In this document: in pieces, positions 43,091-52,286 of the stretch | Position numbering within the stretch: position 1 is the stretch's first letter | Layout of the letters: each line of letters begins with the position of its first letter | Origin: JAXMAO01 sp046350375 | GTDB taxonomy: Bacteria; Planctomycetota; Phycisphaerae; UBA1845; UTPLA1 | Reading direction: 5' to 3' | NCBI GenBank assembly: GCA_046350375.1 | Contig: JAXMAO010000010.1 | Span: 62,001 to 126,000, forward strand | Length of the DNA: 64,000 bases | The notes under the pieces: model-generated | What the model was told of the DNA's origin: nothing | The model's input: the letters and a program-made list of their open reading frames with translations, nothing else | Database searches by the model: none | Translations under genes and position numbers: made by a program

Positions 43091-44662
43091 ATGCAGCGGG
43101 CGCGGGCGGGTTGCTGGATTCTGCTGAGCGCGGTCGTCACCAGCGGCGGCTGCCAGTCCGGCGAACATGTCACCTTCCGCTGGCCGTGGGCAAGCAAGCC
43201 CGCGACCACGCCCGTGGCAGTTCGCCAGGCCCCGCCGACCTCGGCCCCGAGCGAGCGCGAGTCGCAGGTGGCGTCGCGCGTGTCGAACTACGCCGACCGC
43301 CTCGGCCGCACTGACGACACGCCTGCCAAACCCGCGACCGATGGCGCCAAACGCGACGCCGGCGCCGCCGACCGGCGCCTCAACGAGTCGGCCGGCGGCG
43401 CCCCGCCGGCGGCGGCGCCGCGACCCGAGAACGACGCGTCGGCGACCGTCGCGGACAGTCGCGATTCCGAGCGCCGCACGGATGCGCCCGCCGGCGACCG
43501 ATCGGCCGCGCGGGCTCCGGGCCCGCGTGACGAGCCGCGCAAGTCCGACAATCCCGCTGTCAAGCCTGCTGACTCGCCGCGAGCGACCGCCGACAGCACG
43601 GCCACCGAGAGCGAACCGCCGGCGACGAATCAGCCCGCGACCCGCGCTCCCGCCCGGCCGATCAACCCCGCGACCGATGCCCCGCCCGCGACGACAGAGA
43701 CGCCCAAGCGGTCGCGCGACGCGGGCGCTCCGCCGCTCGGCGCGCCGCGGATCAAGTCGCTGAAGATCACGCCCGCCGATTGCGCCCGGCCGTGCGAGCC
43801 GGCGACCGCGGACGCGGACAAGCCGGCCGCACCGGCGCCGCGTTCCAGCGAGCCGCCGCCGCGCGCGACGGAGCCGGCAACTGCGAAATCGCCGATGGCC
43901 AAGGCGAACGAGCCGGTGGCGGCCGCCGACGGGGGCGCCGCGTCGCGCGAGAAGATCGCCGACCTGGAGCGGATGGTCGCCGACAAGCCGAACGACGTGG
44001 AATCGCAACTGCGGCTGCGGATGATGTACATCCTCGACGGGCAGAGTGATCGGGCGCTGGCCGCCACGCCGGGCATGGACAGCGACCTGCACGAAGTGCT
44101 GCGGACGATTCTGCGGCCGCTGATCGAGGCGCGCGGCTCGGGGGCGACCGTGACCGAGGCCGGCTGGGCCAACCGGCAGATCGAGGCGCTCGACCAGGCC
44201 CGCAAGCTGCTGGCGGCGCGGGCCGATCTGCGCGTTCCGACCGTGCGGCTGTGCACCGAGATCCGCGGCTACGGGCAGTACAAGGCGATCGAGCCGGCCG
44301 AGTTTCCGGCCGGGGCGATGCGGATGTTGCTGCTGTACGTCGAGGTCGAGAACTACAAGACCGAGCGGACGCCCGAAGGCGACCTGCGCTCGCTGATGCT
44401 GCTGCGGACCAGCCTGATCAGCGCGGCCGGCAAGGAGCTGGGCGCCGAGGAAGATGACAACATCGAAGATCGCTCGAAGCAGCCGCGGAACGGCTTCTTC
44501 CTGCACAAGTATTTCCGCGTGCCGCGAACGCTGCCGGTGGGTGAATACACGGTCAAGGCCGAGATCGAGGACAAGCTCGGCCACAAGACCAACTCGAACA
44601 TGCTCCATTTCCGCGTCGTGCCGGGGCGCACGGTGGTGACCAAGCCGCCGGGCGGCGAGTAG
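43091..44662 (+). CDS. Large lipoprotein with long disordered region
   Basis: The protein has 523 residues. The start MQRARAGCWILLSAVVTSGG ends in a lipobox SGGC (Cys 21). Residues about 35-285 are low complexity, rich in Ala, Pro, Asp, Arg and Thr, and surely disordered. The C-terminal 230 residues fold: a helical part (EKIADLERMVADKPNDVESQ) and a beta-rich domain (MRMLLLYVEVENYKTE, GFFLHKYFRVPRTLPVGEY). Such lipoproteins recur in planctomycetes; the role is unknown. GGGAGGG stands 8 bases before the ATG. Confidence 0.78.
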   Translation: MQRARAGCWILLSAVVTSGGCQSGEHVTFRWPWASKPATTPVAVRQAPPTSAPSERESQVASRVSNYADRLGRTDDTPAKPATDGAKRDAGAADRRLNESAGGAPPAAAPRPENDASATVADSRDSERRTDAPAGDRSAARAPGPRDEPRKSDNPAVKPADSPRATADSTATESEPPATNQPATRAPARPINPATDAPPATTETPKRSRDAGAPPLGAPRIKSLKITPADCARPCEPATADADKPAAPAPRSSEPPPRATEPATAKSPMAKANEPVAAADGGAASREKIADLERMVADKPNDVESQLRLRMMYILDGQSDRALAATPGMDSDLHEVLRTILRPLIEARGSGATVTEAGWANRQIEALDQARKLLAARADLRVPTVRLCTEIRGYGQYKAIEPAEFPAGAMRMLLLYVEVENYKTERTPEGDLRSLMLLRTSLISAAGKELGAEEDDNIEDRSKQPRNGFFLHKYFRVPRTLPVGEYTVKAEIEDKLGHKTNSNMLHFRVVPGRTVVTKPPGGE

Positions 44663-44732
44663 CCGGCCGCAAGTCGCAGGCGCCGCGCCGATCCGGGCCG
44701 CGAGGGGCGCTTGCCCGCGTTGAATCACCCCC

Positions 44733-45329
44733 ATGCGCGAAACTGTCGGCTCGACAAGCTGGCCCGGTCGTCATGTCGCGGCGCTGGCGGATCTGGCGCG
44801 CCTGGCCGGCGCGCTGCCGAACCCTCCCACGATCGTGCTGGTCGGCCCGGGGGCGGTCACCCGGCTGATGCGCCGCTGGCTGAGTGACGCGCGCGACCGT
44901 CCGTCCGGGCTGGCGCGGCGGCTGGCCGGCGATGCGGCGAGATTCGCCGACCAGGCGCTGCGGCGCGTGCCGTGGCTGGCGCTGTGGTCGTTCGAGCCAG
45001 GCGAAGTGGCTGCGGCGATCGGCCGGCCGGCGCGCTGGGTGGTCTGCGACCGGTCGGCGCGGGTGCTGGCGGCGGCGGGGCGCGGGCTGCCGGGGGCGGC
45101 GCTGCATCGGCTGGACCTGTCGGCGTCGCCGCTGCCCGAGCGCGGCGACGTGGTGGTGGCGTTCAACGTGGTATCGCGGACGGAGGACGGCGCGGCGGCG
45201 GCGGAGCATCTGACGGCGGCGGTGAACGGCGGCGGACTGCTGCTGGTGGACGATCGGTCGGCCGATGCGCACCTGGCGGGCGACGCGCGGTTCGAGCGTG
45301 TCGGGACAAAAATCTGGCGGCGGCGGTAG
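44733..45329 (+). CDS. Methyltransferase-fold protein, small
   Basis: The 198-residue protein shows a Rossmann-like pattern: TIVLVGPGAVTRLM (about 33-46), VVCDRSARVLAAA (acidic loop), HRLDLSASPLPERGDVVVAFNVVSR and NGGGLLLVDD near the end, the order seen in class I methyltransferases, but the first glycine loop is poor. It could be a methyltransferase that lost SAM binding or a minimal version. No substrate can be proposed. It is immediately upstream of the tmRNA gene. Confidence 0.6.
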   Translation: MRETVGSTSWPGRHVAALADLARLAGALPNPPTIVLVGPGAVTRLMRRWLSDARDRPSGLARRLAGDAARFADQALRRVPWLALWSFEPGEVAAAIGRPARWVVCDRSARVLAAAGRGLPGAALHRLDLSASPLPERGDVVVAFNVVSRTEDGAAAAEHLTAAVNGGGLLLVDDRSADAHLAGDARFERVGTKIWRRR

Positions 45330-45358
45330 ATTTGCGTTTGCGCGCGCGGCGCGATCGC

Positions 45359-45364
45359 TATAAT
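45359..45364 (+). promoter_or_regulatory. -10 element (TATAAT) of ssrA
   Basis: A consensus TATAAT lies 28 bases before the mature tmRNA 5' end, leaving a short leader to be removed. TTGCGC at 45338-45343 is a possible -35 with short (15-base) spacing. Confidence 0.5.
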
Positions 45365-45391
45365 GCGTGCGGCGCCGACGGCGGCGCTCCC

Positions 45392-45738
45392 GGGGGCGAT
45401 CTGGTTTCGACCGGGCAAGTTGATGGAAAGGTGGCGTGTCGAGGTTGCTCGGCGGCCTCGTTAAACACCGGGCACCACTTTAGGTGGCAACACCTACGCT
45501 CTCGCTGCCTAATTAGGGCAGCACGTCGAACCGCCAACGCCTGCTAGGCGGCGAGACGCAACACAGCAGGCTGGCCCAACCGCGCCACCCGGCCGCGGCG
45601 GGCGAGAAAACAGCCGGGCTGGTCGCGACGGAAGCCTGTCGGCCGGCGTCCGGCGTGACGAGAACAAATGACCGGCTATGCACGTAGAGGCCTTTCCTGA
45701 AGTGCCTTGGGACGCGGGTTCGAGTCCCGCCGCCTCCA
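45392..45738 (+). ncRNA. ssrA: tmRNA (transfer-messenger RNA)
   Basis: tmRNA frees stalled ribosomes and tags the unfinished protein for degradation. The 5' end GGGGGCGATCTGGTTTCGAC is diagnostic; GGGGGCG pairs with CGCCTCC at the 3' end (45731-45737), followed by the discriminator A at 45738; CCA is not encoded. The T-arm GCGGGTTCGAGTCCCGC is at 45714-45730. The tag frame ends GGC AAC ACC TAC GCT CTC GCT GCC TAA (45486-45512), giving ...GNTYALAA; the same frame has a stop ending at 45464, so the tag is at most 15 residues. The exact resume codon is not certain. Length 347 is normal. Confidence 0.93.
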
Positions 45739-45853
45739 GTTTCCCGGCCGCAGATCGGCGCCCCGCGCACCCGTGCGATGCGCCGCGGCCTTGCGGCGAA
45801 TGGCGATTCGCGCCGGCGCGGCCCACGGGCGCGCGGCGCGGGTTGGAGCTGAG

Positions 45854-47389
45854 TTGGACAGACTGTTTTCGTTGAATCGCTCTTGGCCGGCGGTCGGGCT
45901 GCTCTGGCTCGCATTGCTGGCCCCCGCGACGGCGCGCGGCGATGCGCTGAACGACCTGCGCGAACGCGGCACGCTCGTCTGGGGCGGAGACGCCGAAGGC
46001 GGCGGACCCTACATCTTCACCGATCCGCACGACGCCGAGCGACTGACCGGCTTCGAAGTCGACCTCGCGACCGTGCTCGCCGACGCGCTGGGCGTGCGGG
46101 CAAAGTTCTTCCAGGCCGACTGGAACACCCTGCCCGAATTCCTCGCCTCCGGCCGGATCGACATCATCCTCAACGGCTACGAGTGGACGCCGGGCCGCGC
46201 CGCGCGCATGGCCGCCACGCGCCCATACTACATCTACGAGCTGCAACTGCTGACGCGGGCCGACGACGCGCGGATCCGCGCGCTGGCTGACCTGCGCGTG
46301 GCTCCGCCAGCCGGCGGACGCTGGTCGGTCAGCGTGCTGGGCGGCACGTCGGCGGCGAACTATCTGCGCGACCGGTTCGGCGAAACGGTCGCGCTGGCCG
46401 AGTACAACGGCAACACCGACGCCATGGCGCAGGTGCGCGCCGGGGTGCACGACGCGACGCTGGCCGACCTGCCGGTCGCGATCTTCTATCGCGACCAGCC
46501 GCAGGGGCGCGGGCTGCGCTTCGCCGGGCCGCCGGTCGAACCGGGCTATTACGTCATCTTCGCGCGGCGCGACGCCGGCGCGCTGGTCGCGGCCATCAAC
46601 GCGGCGCTCGACGCGGCGCTGCGCGACGGGCGGCTGCGGGCGCTCTACGAGCGCTACTCGCTCTGGACGCCGGCCCAGGAGCGGCTGGCGAGCGCGACCG
46701 TCGACGCGGCGGCGCGCGCGCCGCTGGCCGGCTGGGGCGTGGTGCGGCGCTATGCGCCCATCCTGCTGCGGGCGGCCGCGGTGACGGTCGAGGTGTCGCT
46801 GCTGGCGATGCCGCTGGCGATCACGCTCGGGCTGTTCGTGGCGCTGGGGCGGATGTACGGGCCGGGCTGGCTGCGACTGCCGCTGACGGCCGCGGTCGAG
46901 GTGCTGCGCGGCACGCCGGTGATGCTGCAACTCTACGTGATCTACTTCCTGCTGCCGACGCTGCTGCCGATCAGCTTCAGCCCGATCGTGGCGGCGGTGC
47001 TGGGGCTGGGGATCAACTACTCGGCCTACGAGTCGGAGATCTATCGCGCCGGCATGCAGGCGATTCCGGCCGGGCAGATGGAGGCGGCGCTGGCGCTGGG
47101 GCTGCCGCGGCGGACGGCGATCTGGCGGATCATCGTGCCGCAGGCGGTGCGGATCGTGATTCCGCCGGTGACCAACGACTTTGTCGCGCTGTTCAAGGAT
47201 ACCTCGGTCTGCTCGGTGATCGCGGTGACCGAACTCACGAAGCAATACAACATGGCGGCCAACGGCACCGGGGCGATCCTCGAGCTGGCCGGCATGACGG
47301 CGGTTCTCTACCTGGCGATGAGCTACCCGCTGTCGCTGGCGGCGCGGCGGCTGGAGGCCTCGCTCGGGCTGGCGCGGCCGGGCACGTAG
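45854..47389 (+). CDS. Polar amino acid ABC transporter, fused substrate-binding and permease protein
   Basis: The 511-residue fusion has a signal peptide (about 1-25), a periplasmic type-2 substrate-binding domain (about 28-265: RGTLVWGGDAEGGGPYIF, TGFEVDLATVLADALG, LLTRADDARIRALADL), and a HisM/GlnP-like permease (about 295-500) with about five membrane segments, VEVLRGTPVMLQLY and the EAA loop (EAALALGLPRR...IIVPQ) that contacts the ATPase. Such fusions also occur in Gram-positive bacteria. Start is TTG 45854, because GGAG stands five bases ahead; ATG 45800 would add 18 non-signal-like residues. The ATPase gene follows. Confidence 0.9.
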   Translation: MDRLFSLNRSWPAVGLLWLALLAPATARGDALNDLRERGTLVWGGDAEGGGPYIFTDPHDAERLTGFEVDLATVLADALGVRAKFFQADWNTLPEFLASGRIDIILNGYEWTPGRAARMAATRPYYIYELQLLTRADDARIRALADLRVAPPAGGRWSVSVLGGTSAANYLRDRFGETVALAEYNGNTDAMAQVRAGVHDATLADLPVAIFYRDQPQGRGLRFAGPPVEPGYYVIFARRDAGALVAAINAALDAALRDGRLRALYERYSLWTPAQERLASATVDAAARAPLAGWGVVRRYAPILLRAAAVTVEVSLLAMPLAITLGLFVALGRMYGPGWLRLPLTAAVEVLRGTPVMLQLYVIYFLLPTLLPISFSPIVAAVLGLGINYSAYESEIYRAGMQAIPAGQMEAALALGLPRRTAIWRIIVPQAVRIVIPPVTNDFVALFKDTSVCSVIAVTELTKQYNMAANGTGAILELAGMTAVLYLAMSYPLSLAARRLEASLGLARPGT

Positions 47390-47428
47390 CGCGGGCCGCG
47401 TGCGGCAGCGGCCGAGTTGAGGAGTGCG

Positions 47429-48178
47429 ATGATCGCGGTGCGAAACCTGGTGAAGCGGTTTGCCGGGATGGCGGTGCTGGCCGACGTGTCGCTCGAGGTG
47501 CGGCGCGGCGAGACGGCGGCCCTGATCGGCGGATCGGGCAGCGGCAAGAGTACGCTGCTGCGCTGCATCAACGCGCTCGAGACGTTCGACGACGGGCAGG
47601 TGCACGTCGGCGACGTGGCGCTCGGGCCAGGCGAGGCGCGCTCGCGCGACGAGACGGCCCGGCGCCGGCTGCGGCGGCGCGTCGGCATGGTCTTCCAGCA
47701 GTTCAACCTTTTTCCGCACATGACCGCGCTTCAGAACGTGATGTGCGGTCCGGTGTTTGCGCTGGGCGAGCCGCGCGAGCGGGCCGCCGAGCGGGCCCGC
47801 GGCCTGCTGAAGCGGGTCGGGCTGGGCGACCGGCTCGATCACCGCCCGGCCATGCTCTCGGGCGGACAGCAGCAGCGCGTCGCGATCGCACGGGCGCTGG
47901 CGGTCGAGCCCGAGGCAATCCTGTTCGACGAGCCGACCAGCGCCCTCGACCCGCGCATGACGGTCGAGGTGCTGTCGGTCATTGCCGACCTGGCGGCCGA
48001 CGGACTGACCATGCTGATCGTCAGCCACGCGATGGAGTTCGTCCGCCGCGCGGCGCAGACGGTGCACGTGCTGTCGGCCGGACGGGTGGTCGAGTCGGGC
48101 CCGCCGCAGCGCATCTTCGAGGCGGCCGAGCACGCCGCCACGCGCGACTTGTTGGCCAGCGCCAAGTTGGCTGGGTAG
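47429..48178 (+). CDS. Polar amino acid ABC transporter ATPase (GlnQ/HisP type)
   Basis: The 249-residue ATPase has Walker A GGSGSGKS (about 34-41), Q-loop in VFQQFNLFPHMT, signature LSGGQQQR, Walker B ILFDEPTSALDP and the switch His in VSHAMEF. It pairs with the permease fusion 39 bases upstream and would import glutamine, histidine or related amino acids. ATG 47429 is chosen since TTGAGGAG stands 4 bases before it. Confidence 0.94.
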   Translation: MIAVRNLVKRFAGMAVLADVSLEVRRGETAALIGGSGSGKSTLLRCINALETFDDGQVHVGDVALGPGEARSRDETARRRLRRRVGMVFQQFNLFPHMTALQNVMCGPVFALGEPRERAAERARGLLKRVGLGDRLDHRPAMLSGGQQQRVAIARALAVEPEAILFDEPTSALDPRMTVEVLSVIADLAADGLTMLIVSHAMEFVRRAAQTVHVLSAGRVVESGPPQRIFEAAEHAATRDLLASAKLAG

Positions 48179-48232
48179 CGGCGCGGCGCGCGGCCCGCGC
48201 GGCGCGTCATGCGCCGCACGCCAGCGGGTCGG

Positions 48233-48535
48233 TCACTGTGGCGGACGGCGATAGCGCGGCGCGACCGCGACATACGGTCGGCCGAGCCACTTCTTGACCA
48301 GGATCACCTCGCCCATGTCGTTGCCCTCGATGCAATGGCCGAGCCACTGCAGCGCGTAGCCGCCCAGCAAGAGCGCCGCGGGGCGCCACCACAGGCTCCA
48401 CGCGCCGGCGGCCAGTTGCACGGCGGCCAGCGGAATGAACGCAATCGTCGCCGGGATGCCCAGCACGTGCAGCGCCAGCGACGCCGGGTGCTGGTGCCGT
48501 TCGAGCCAGTTCGACAGCCAGCGCGGTCGCTGCAT
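48233..48535 (-). CDS. Mpo1-like (DUF962) membrane protein
   Basis: The 100-residue protein has two hydrophobic hairpins and the family marks: HQHPASLALHVLGIP (His and Gly-Ile-Pro), LLLGGYALQWLGHCIEGND. Yeast Mpo1 is an iron-dependent dioxygenase that shortens 2-hydroxy fatty acids; conserved His and Glu here fit that chemistry, but the bacterial role is not established. It starts at ATG 48535, about 45 bases downstream of the RNase HII-like gene. Confidence 0.7.
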   Translation of the reverse strand: MQRPRWLSNWLERHQHPASLALHVLGIPATIAFIPLAAVQLAAGAWSLWWRPAALLLGGYALQWLGHCIEGNDMGEVILVKKWLGRPYVAVAPRYRRPPQ

Positions 48536-48580
48536 GGCGGATCACTCTCGCGGCCGGCGCCGGCGCAGGCCGGCGGCCGG

Positions 48581-49552
48581 CTACTGCCGGCGGATCATCC
48601 AGCGCTCATCGATCGAAAGCCGGGCAAAGTGCGGGCGGACCTCGCCGATGAAGCGCATCCCGTCCTGGTAATAGCCCGCGGTCGCCGCGACGCCCGGCGC
48701 GTGCCGCGCCCACCAGGCGTTGAAGGCCTGCATGAGCAGCTCGCGGACATACTTGCAGACGATGCTCGCGAGCGCGATCGGCAGGTGCTGCGCCTCGCCG
48801 CCCTGCGCGAAGGCGACGCGCCAGTCGGCCGGCGCGCGGCGCAGCTCGTAGGCGCTGTGGGCATCGCTCTCTTCGAGCACCACCAGCCGGCGATCGTCGA
48901 ACGCGCGCATCAGCATTCGGCCGTAGTGGCCGCGCCCGCCCTGCTTGTCGGCGAAGATGTGCAGGCTGTGGCCGGGGTGGGCGTCGGCGACTCGCTGGAT
49001 CAGCCGCGTGGTCAGCCCGAACAGGACGACCGCCTTGTTGCGCGTGCTGGCGACCAGGCGATTGTAGTGGCCCTCGAGCAGCGGCTCGCAGTAGACCCCG
49101 GCGGAAACTACGCCGTGCGCGGCGGCGTCGTCGCGCAGGCGGCGGGCGGCGAGGCGCGTTCCGCCGGCGTCGGACGCGACCGGCAGCGGCAGCGCGGCCT
49201 CGCGGTACCACGGATACTGCGCCAGCAGCGGCGGCAGGTGCGGCGCGACGAGCTGCCAGAGGTGATCGGTGTCGCGCGGAAAGTCGCCCGCCGCCGCGAT
49301 GGCCGCCAGCGCCGAGCGCTCCAGCCGCGCTGGCCCGTCGCCGCGATGGTAGAGCTTCTTGCTGTCGACGATCGGCAGGCGGCGGTCGCGCGGACGCGGC
49401 GCGGGCGCGACGCTGTGCGCGAGCAGCTCCCACAGCGACCGTCCGGCCAGCTCGGCGGGCAGCTCGAACGCCGTCGCCGAGACGACCAGCGGGCCCAGCA
49501 GCGGGCCGTACCCGGCCTCGTCGATGCCGACAACGACAACGCGATCGCTCAT
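48581..49552 (-). CDS. Ribonuclease HII-like protein, divergent
   Basis: The 323-residue protein begins VVVVGIDEAGYGPLLGPLVV, close to RNase HII GIDEAGRGPLAGP, with the catalytic Asp-Glu pair; VDSKKL matches the conserved DSKKL, and later acidic residues are in IFADKQGG and EESDAHSAYEL. It is about 100 residues longer than standard RNase HII, and GR in the GRG motif is GY, so it may act on a different hybrid or have changed specificity. Removing RNA from RNA-DNA hybrids is the family role. It lies 89 bases from the membrane protein gene at 49642 on the same strand. Confidence 0.78.
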   Translation of the reverse strand: MSDRVVVVGIDEAGYGPLLGPLVVSATAFELPAELAGRSLWELLAHSVAPAPRPRDRRLPIVDSKKLYHRGDGPARLERSALAAIAAAGDFPRDTDHLWQLVAPHLPPLLAQYPWYREAALPLPVASDAGGTRLAARRLRDDAAAHGVVSAGVYCEPLLEGHYNRLVASTRNKAVVLFGLTTRLIQRVADAHPGHSLHIFADKQGGRGHYGRMLMRAFDDRRLVVLEESDAHSAYELRRAPADWRVAFAQGGEAQHLPIALASIVCKYVRELLMQAFNAWWARHAPGVAATAGYYQDGMRFIGEVRPHFARLSIDERWMIRRQ

Positions 49553-49641
49553 GGGCGGGGAATATGGCAGCGCGCCGCGCGGCCGGCAACCGGGTCACTG
49601 GAATCGACCGGCGCGGGAATGGCGGCGCCGCGCGGCGGACG

Positions 49642-51084
49642 TCAGTAGTTGGCCCAGCGGATGGCGCGGGAGATTCGCCGGAATCGCAGCAGCCACAGCA
49701 GGATCAGCACCAGGTTGCCGCCCAGGGTGACGCCGCCTTCGAGCGCAGAGAAGCGCAGCGCTCGGCCGAAGATGAGCGGGCTGAGGGCGCGGGTGATCCA
49801 GTTGTCGCAGGCGATGAAGGACGTGATGAGTGCGCCGTTCCAGGCGCAGTGCAGCCACAGCCAGGCCGATTCGCAGGCGAAGACGGTTCGCACCACGCGC
49901 ACGTCATGCAGCGAGCGGGCGCAGAGCCAGGCGATCAGAACGGCCGCGGTGACGGCGCGGTGGAGCACGAAGCCCATCGTGGCAGCCGCGACGGCGATGA
50001 CCAGGGGAATAAGAATCGATTCAACCGGCCCTGCTGGAACGGAAGAGAGATCGAATACCAATTGCATCCAGGCAAGTGCCATGACGAGGATGAGCGTGTG
50101 CGTCCGGCCCTCGAAGCCGGCCGCGGCGGCGTCGTCCTCGCGGAGCCGGGCGGCCCGATAGACCGCTTGCGGGCGCTTCAGCACTGAGAACGTCGTGACG
50201 AGCCAGCCGCCCTTCGGTGCGGCCGTCGCCCACGGGCCGGGCGTGCGGCTGGCGCCCGGCTCGATCGACGGTGCGACCGCGGCGCCGCACTCGGTGCACC
50301 GGCCGTCGGCGCCGATGTGGGCCAGGTTGTAGCCGCACTGCTCGCACAGCAGCGCAAGCGCCGGCGGCTGGTCGTGCCGCGCAGCGATCACCGCGGCGCT
50401 CAGCCAGCGGAGCAGCGCCAGGGCGCCGACCCCGAGGGAGCAGATGATGAACTGCTCGTGGCGTGTCGCCGGGAGCGTTGGATCGGCGAGCAGGACGGAG
50501 AGAAAGACAAGGCCGCCGCCCAGCCAAACAGCCAGCAGCGCCAGCGGCCCCAGGCCCGTCACAAGTGCCAGCAGCGTGCGGCCGAAGTCGGCGAGCGGCT
50601 TCTGCCCGTCGGTGATGCGCGGCCAGAAAAGCAGCGCCACGACCGCCGCCACGAGTGCGGCCTGCAGCAGCCCGAGCGTGGTCCAGAGCAGGATCCACCC
50701 GATCGTGTCCGGCGCGAGCCAGCCGCGCCAGACCTCGAGCACACCGGGGACCGGTGGCCGTGGCGGCGCGGCCTGCAACATGCGCCGGATGGCCGCCGCG
50801 CTCGCGCCGGGCGCGGGCTGCGAAGTGCCGGTCAGGATGATCGTGCGGTGCGCGCGGCGGGCCTGATCGATGGTCTCAGCCGTCACCACGCCGACAATCG
50901 CCGCGCCGATCAGCAGCAGGTAGAGTGCGATGAACAGGGCCTGCTGCCGGCGCGTGGCGGCCAGCAGCGTGGCCGCGGCGCGGCGCGGCTGCCAGAAGTG
51001 TCGCAGCGGAGCGAACAGAACGGCCGGCGTCGCGGGCGGCGCGGCATCAAACATCGTCGCGGATTCGTCAGCCAACCCTGCCAT
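49642..51084 (-). CDS. Multi-pass membrane protein with a central zinc ribbon
   Basis: The 480-residue protein has roughly nine hydrophobic segments. Between two membrane halves is a cytoplasmic-looking loop with CEQCGYNLAHIGADGRCTEC (about 246-265), a four-cysteine zinc ribbon of the type found in many planctomycete membrane proteins. Its C-terminal half resembles Yip1-like membrane domains. No function is known. ATG at 51084 is the first start in frame. Confidence 0.75.
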   Translation of the reverse strand: MAGLADESATMFDAAPPATPAVLFAPLRHFWQPRRAAATLLAATRRQQALFIALYLLLIGAAIVGVVTAETIDQARRAHRTIILTGTSQPAPGASAAAIRRMLQAAPPRPPVPGVLEVWRGWLAPDTIGWILLWTTLGLLQAALVAAVVALLFWPRITDGQKPLADFGRTLLALVTGLGPLALLAVWLGGGLVFLSVLLADPTLPATRHEQFIICSLGVGALALLRWLSAAVIAARHDQPPALALLCEQCGYNLAHIGADGRCTECGAAVAPSIEPGASRTPGPWATAAPKGGWLVTTFSVLKRPQAVYRAARLREDDAAAAGFEGRTHTLILVMALAWMQLVFDLSSVPAGPVESILIPLVIAVAAATMGFVLHRAVTAAVLIAWLCARSLHDVRVVRTVFACESAWLWLHCAWNGALITSFIACDNWITRALSPLIFGRALRFSALEGGVTLGGNLVLILLWLLRFRRISRAIRWANY

Positions 51085-51191
51085 GAGACGTGAGTCGCCG
51101 AATTATACAATCGGGGCAGCGGCAAGCACCGCCGGTCGCGTGTCGCAGTGAATACGGCCCGGCGCGGGCCGCGGTTCGTCGTGGCGGCCGA

Positions 51192-52202
51192 TCACTTCAT
51201 CGACTTGCCGATCGCCACGCCGGCGGCGCCACTGGCCGGGTCGGCATAGGGCAGCACCTTCCACCCGAAGATCTCCGGATCGCGCCCGCTGGCGACGGCA
51301 TGGCCGATGACCGTGCCCATGACGGCGCCGAAGGCCACGTCGCTGAGATAGTGCTCGCGGTCGTCGAGCCGCGAGACGCCGACCAGCGTGGCGACGCCGT
51401 ACATCGGCACGCCGACGAACGGGCCGTATGCCTCGTTCAGCACGGTGGCGACGGCGAAACTGCTCGACGTGTGGCCGGATGGGAACGTGCCCCACTCGCC
51501 GTTGGGGGCTTTGTCCGACGTGGCCGCCTGTCCGGCGATCGCGGTGAGGTCGTTGATGATCAGCGCGCTGAAGAGCGCCCGGCCGACTTCGTAGGTCTTG
51601 TCGTTCTGCGTCTGCTGGCCGACCAGGTACATCGTTCCGGCCAGCGCGAAGTGCACGGCCGGGTTGCCGGTGGCGGCGAAGGCCTCGTTCCAGTCGTGGC
51701 TGAAGCTGGAGTGGCGATCGTAGTGGCGTTCGACCGTGCCGTCCGGCCCGGTCTCCTGAAGCGCCAGCGCGCCGCCGTAGGCCGTGCCGAGAATGGCCAG
51801 GTTGACCGGGTTTCCATACACGCGTTTCGTATCGCGCCACAGGTCGTGGCCGACCTCCTTGGCATCGCGCTTCACCGTTTCTCCGAAGCCGGGCAAGAGC
51901 GGCCGGCGCAGGTAGGCCGACTCGCCGTCGACGTTTCCGGCGGCGGACGGATCGGCCGGCGCGGCGCCGTCGGAAGCGAAGTCGAGCAGCGCGACGCGGG
52001 CGTCGGCCGGCGCGGCGCCGGGCGGCGACGCGTGGGCGCGCGGCGCGGCAGAGTCGCGGGCCCGCGCGGCCTCGGCGGCGCTCAGTCGCCGATCGGCGAG
52101 CGTCGCCAGCCGGCGCGCCAGTGGCTCGTCGTGCGGGGCGGGACCGGCGCAGCCGGCGGCCAGGGGCACAAGAACGAGTGCGATACGCAGGTTGCCGCGC
52201 AT
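51192..52202 (-). CDS. PAP2-family phosphatase lipoprotein
   Basis: The 336-residue protein starts MRGNLRIALVLVPLAAGCAG, a lipoprotein signal (lipobox AAGC). After an Ala/Asp-rich linker, the PAP2 catalytic motifs appear: FPSGHTSSSFAVA (P-S-G-H) and SRLDDREHYLSDVAFGA (S-R-xxxxx-H-xxx-D). It likely dephosphorylates lipid or isoprenoid phosphates at the outside of a membrane. GAGGAG stands seven bases before ATG 52202. The gene ends about 107 bases from the next convergent-side gene. Confidence 0.85.
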   Translation of the reverse strand: MRGNLRIALVLVPLAAGCAGPAPHDEPLARRLATLADRRLSAAEAARARDSAAPRAHASPPGAAPADARVALLDFASDGAAPADPSAAGNVDGESAYLRRPLLPGFGETVKRDAKEVGHDLWRDTKRVYGNPVNLAILGTAYGGALALQETGPDGTVERHYDRHSSFSHDWNEAFAATGNPAVHFALAGTMYLVGQQTQNDKTYEVGRALFSALIINDLTAIAGQAATSDKAPNGEWGTFPSGHTSSSFAVATVLNEAYGPFVGVPMYGVATLVGVSRLDDREHYLSDVAFGAVMGTVIGHAVASGRDPEIFGWKVLPYADPASGAAGVAIGKSMK

Positions 52203-52286
52203 CAGGTAACTCCTCGCGGGCGGAATCGCGCTCCGCCGATCTGCTCGCCGCACCGGCGGTTGCGGGCGGTCGGACTTCGCGTCGCG

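Noticed and set aside
45509..48133. 874-codon open frame on the minus strand
   Set aside because: It lies opposite the tmRNA gene and the well-recognised ABC transporter genes; not protein-like.
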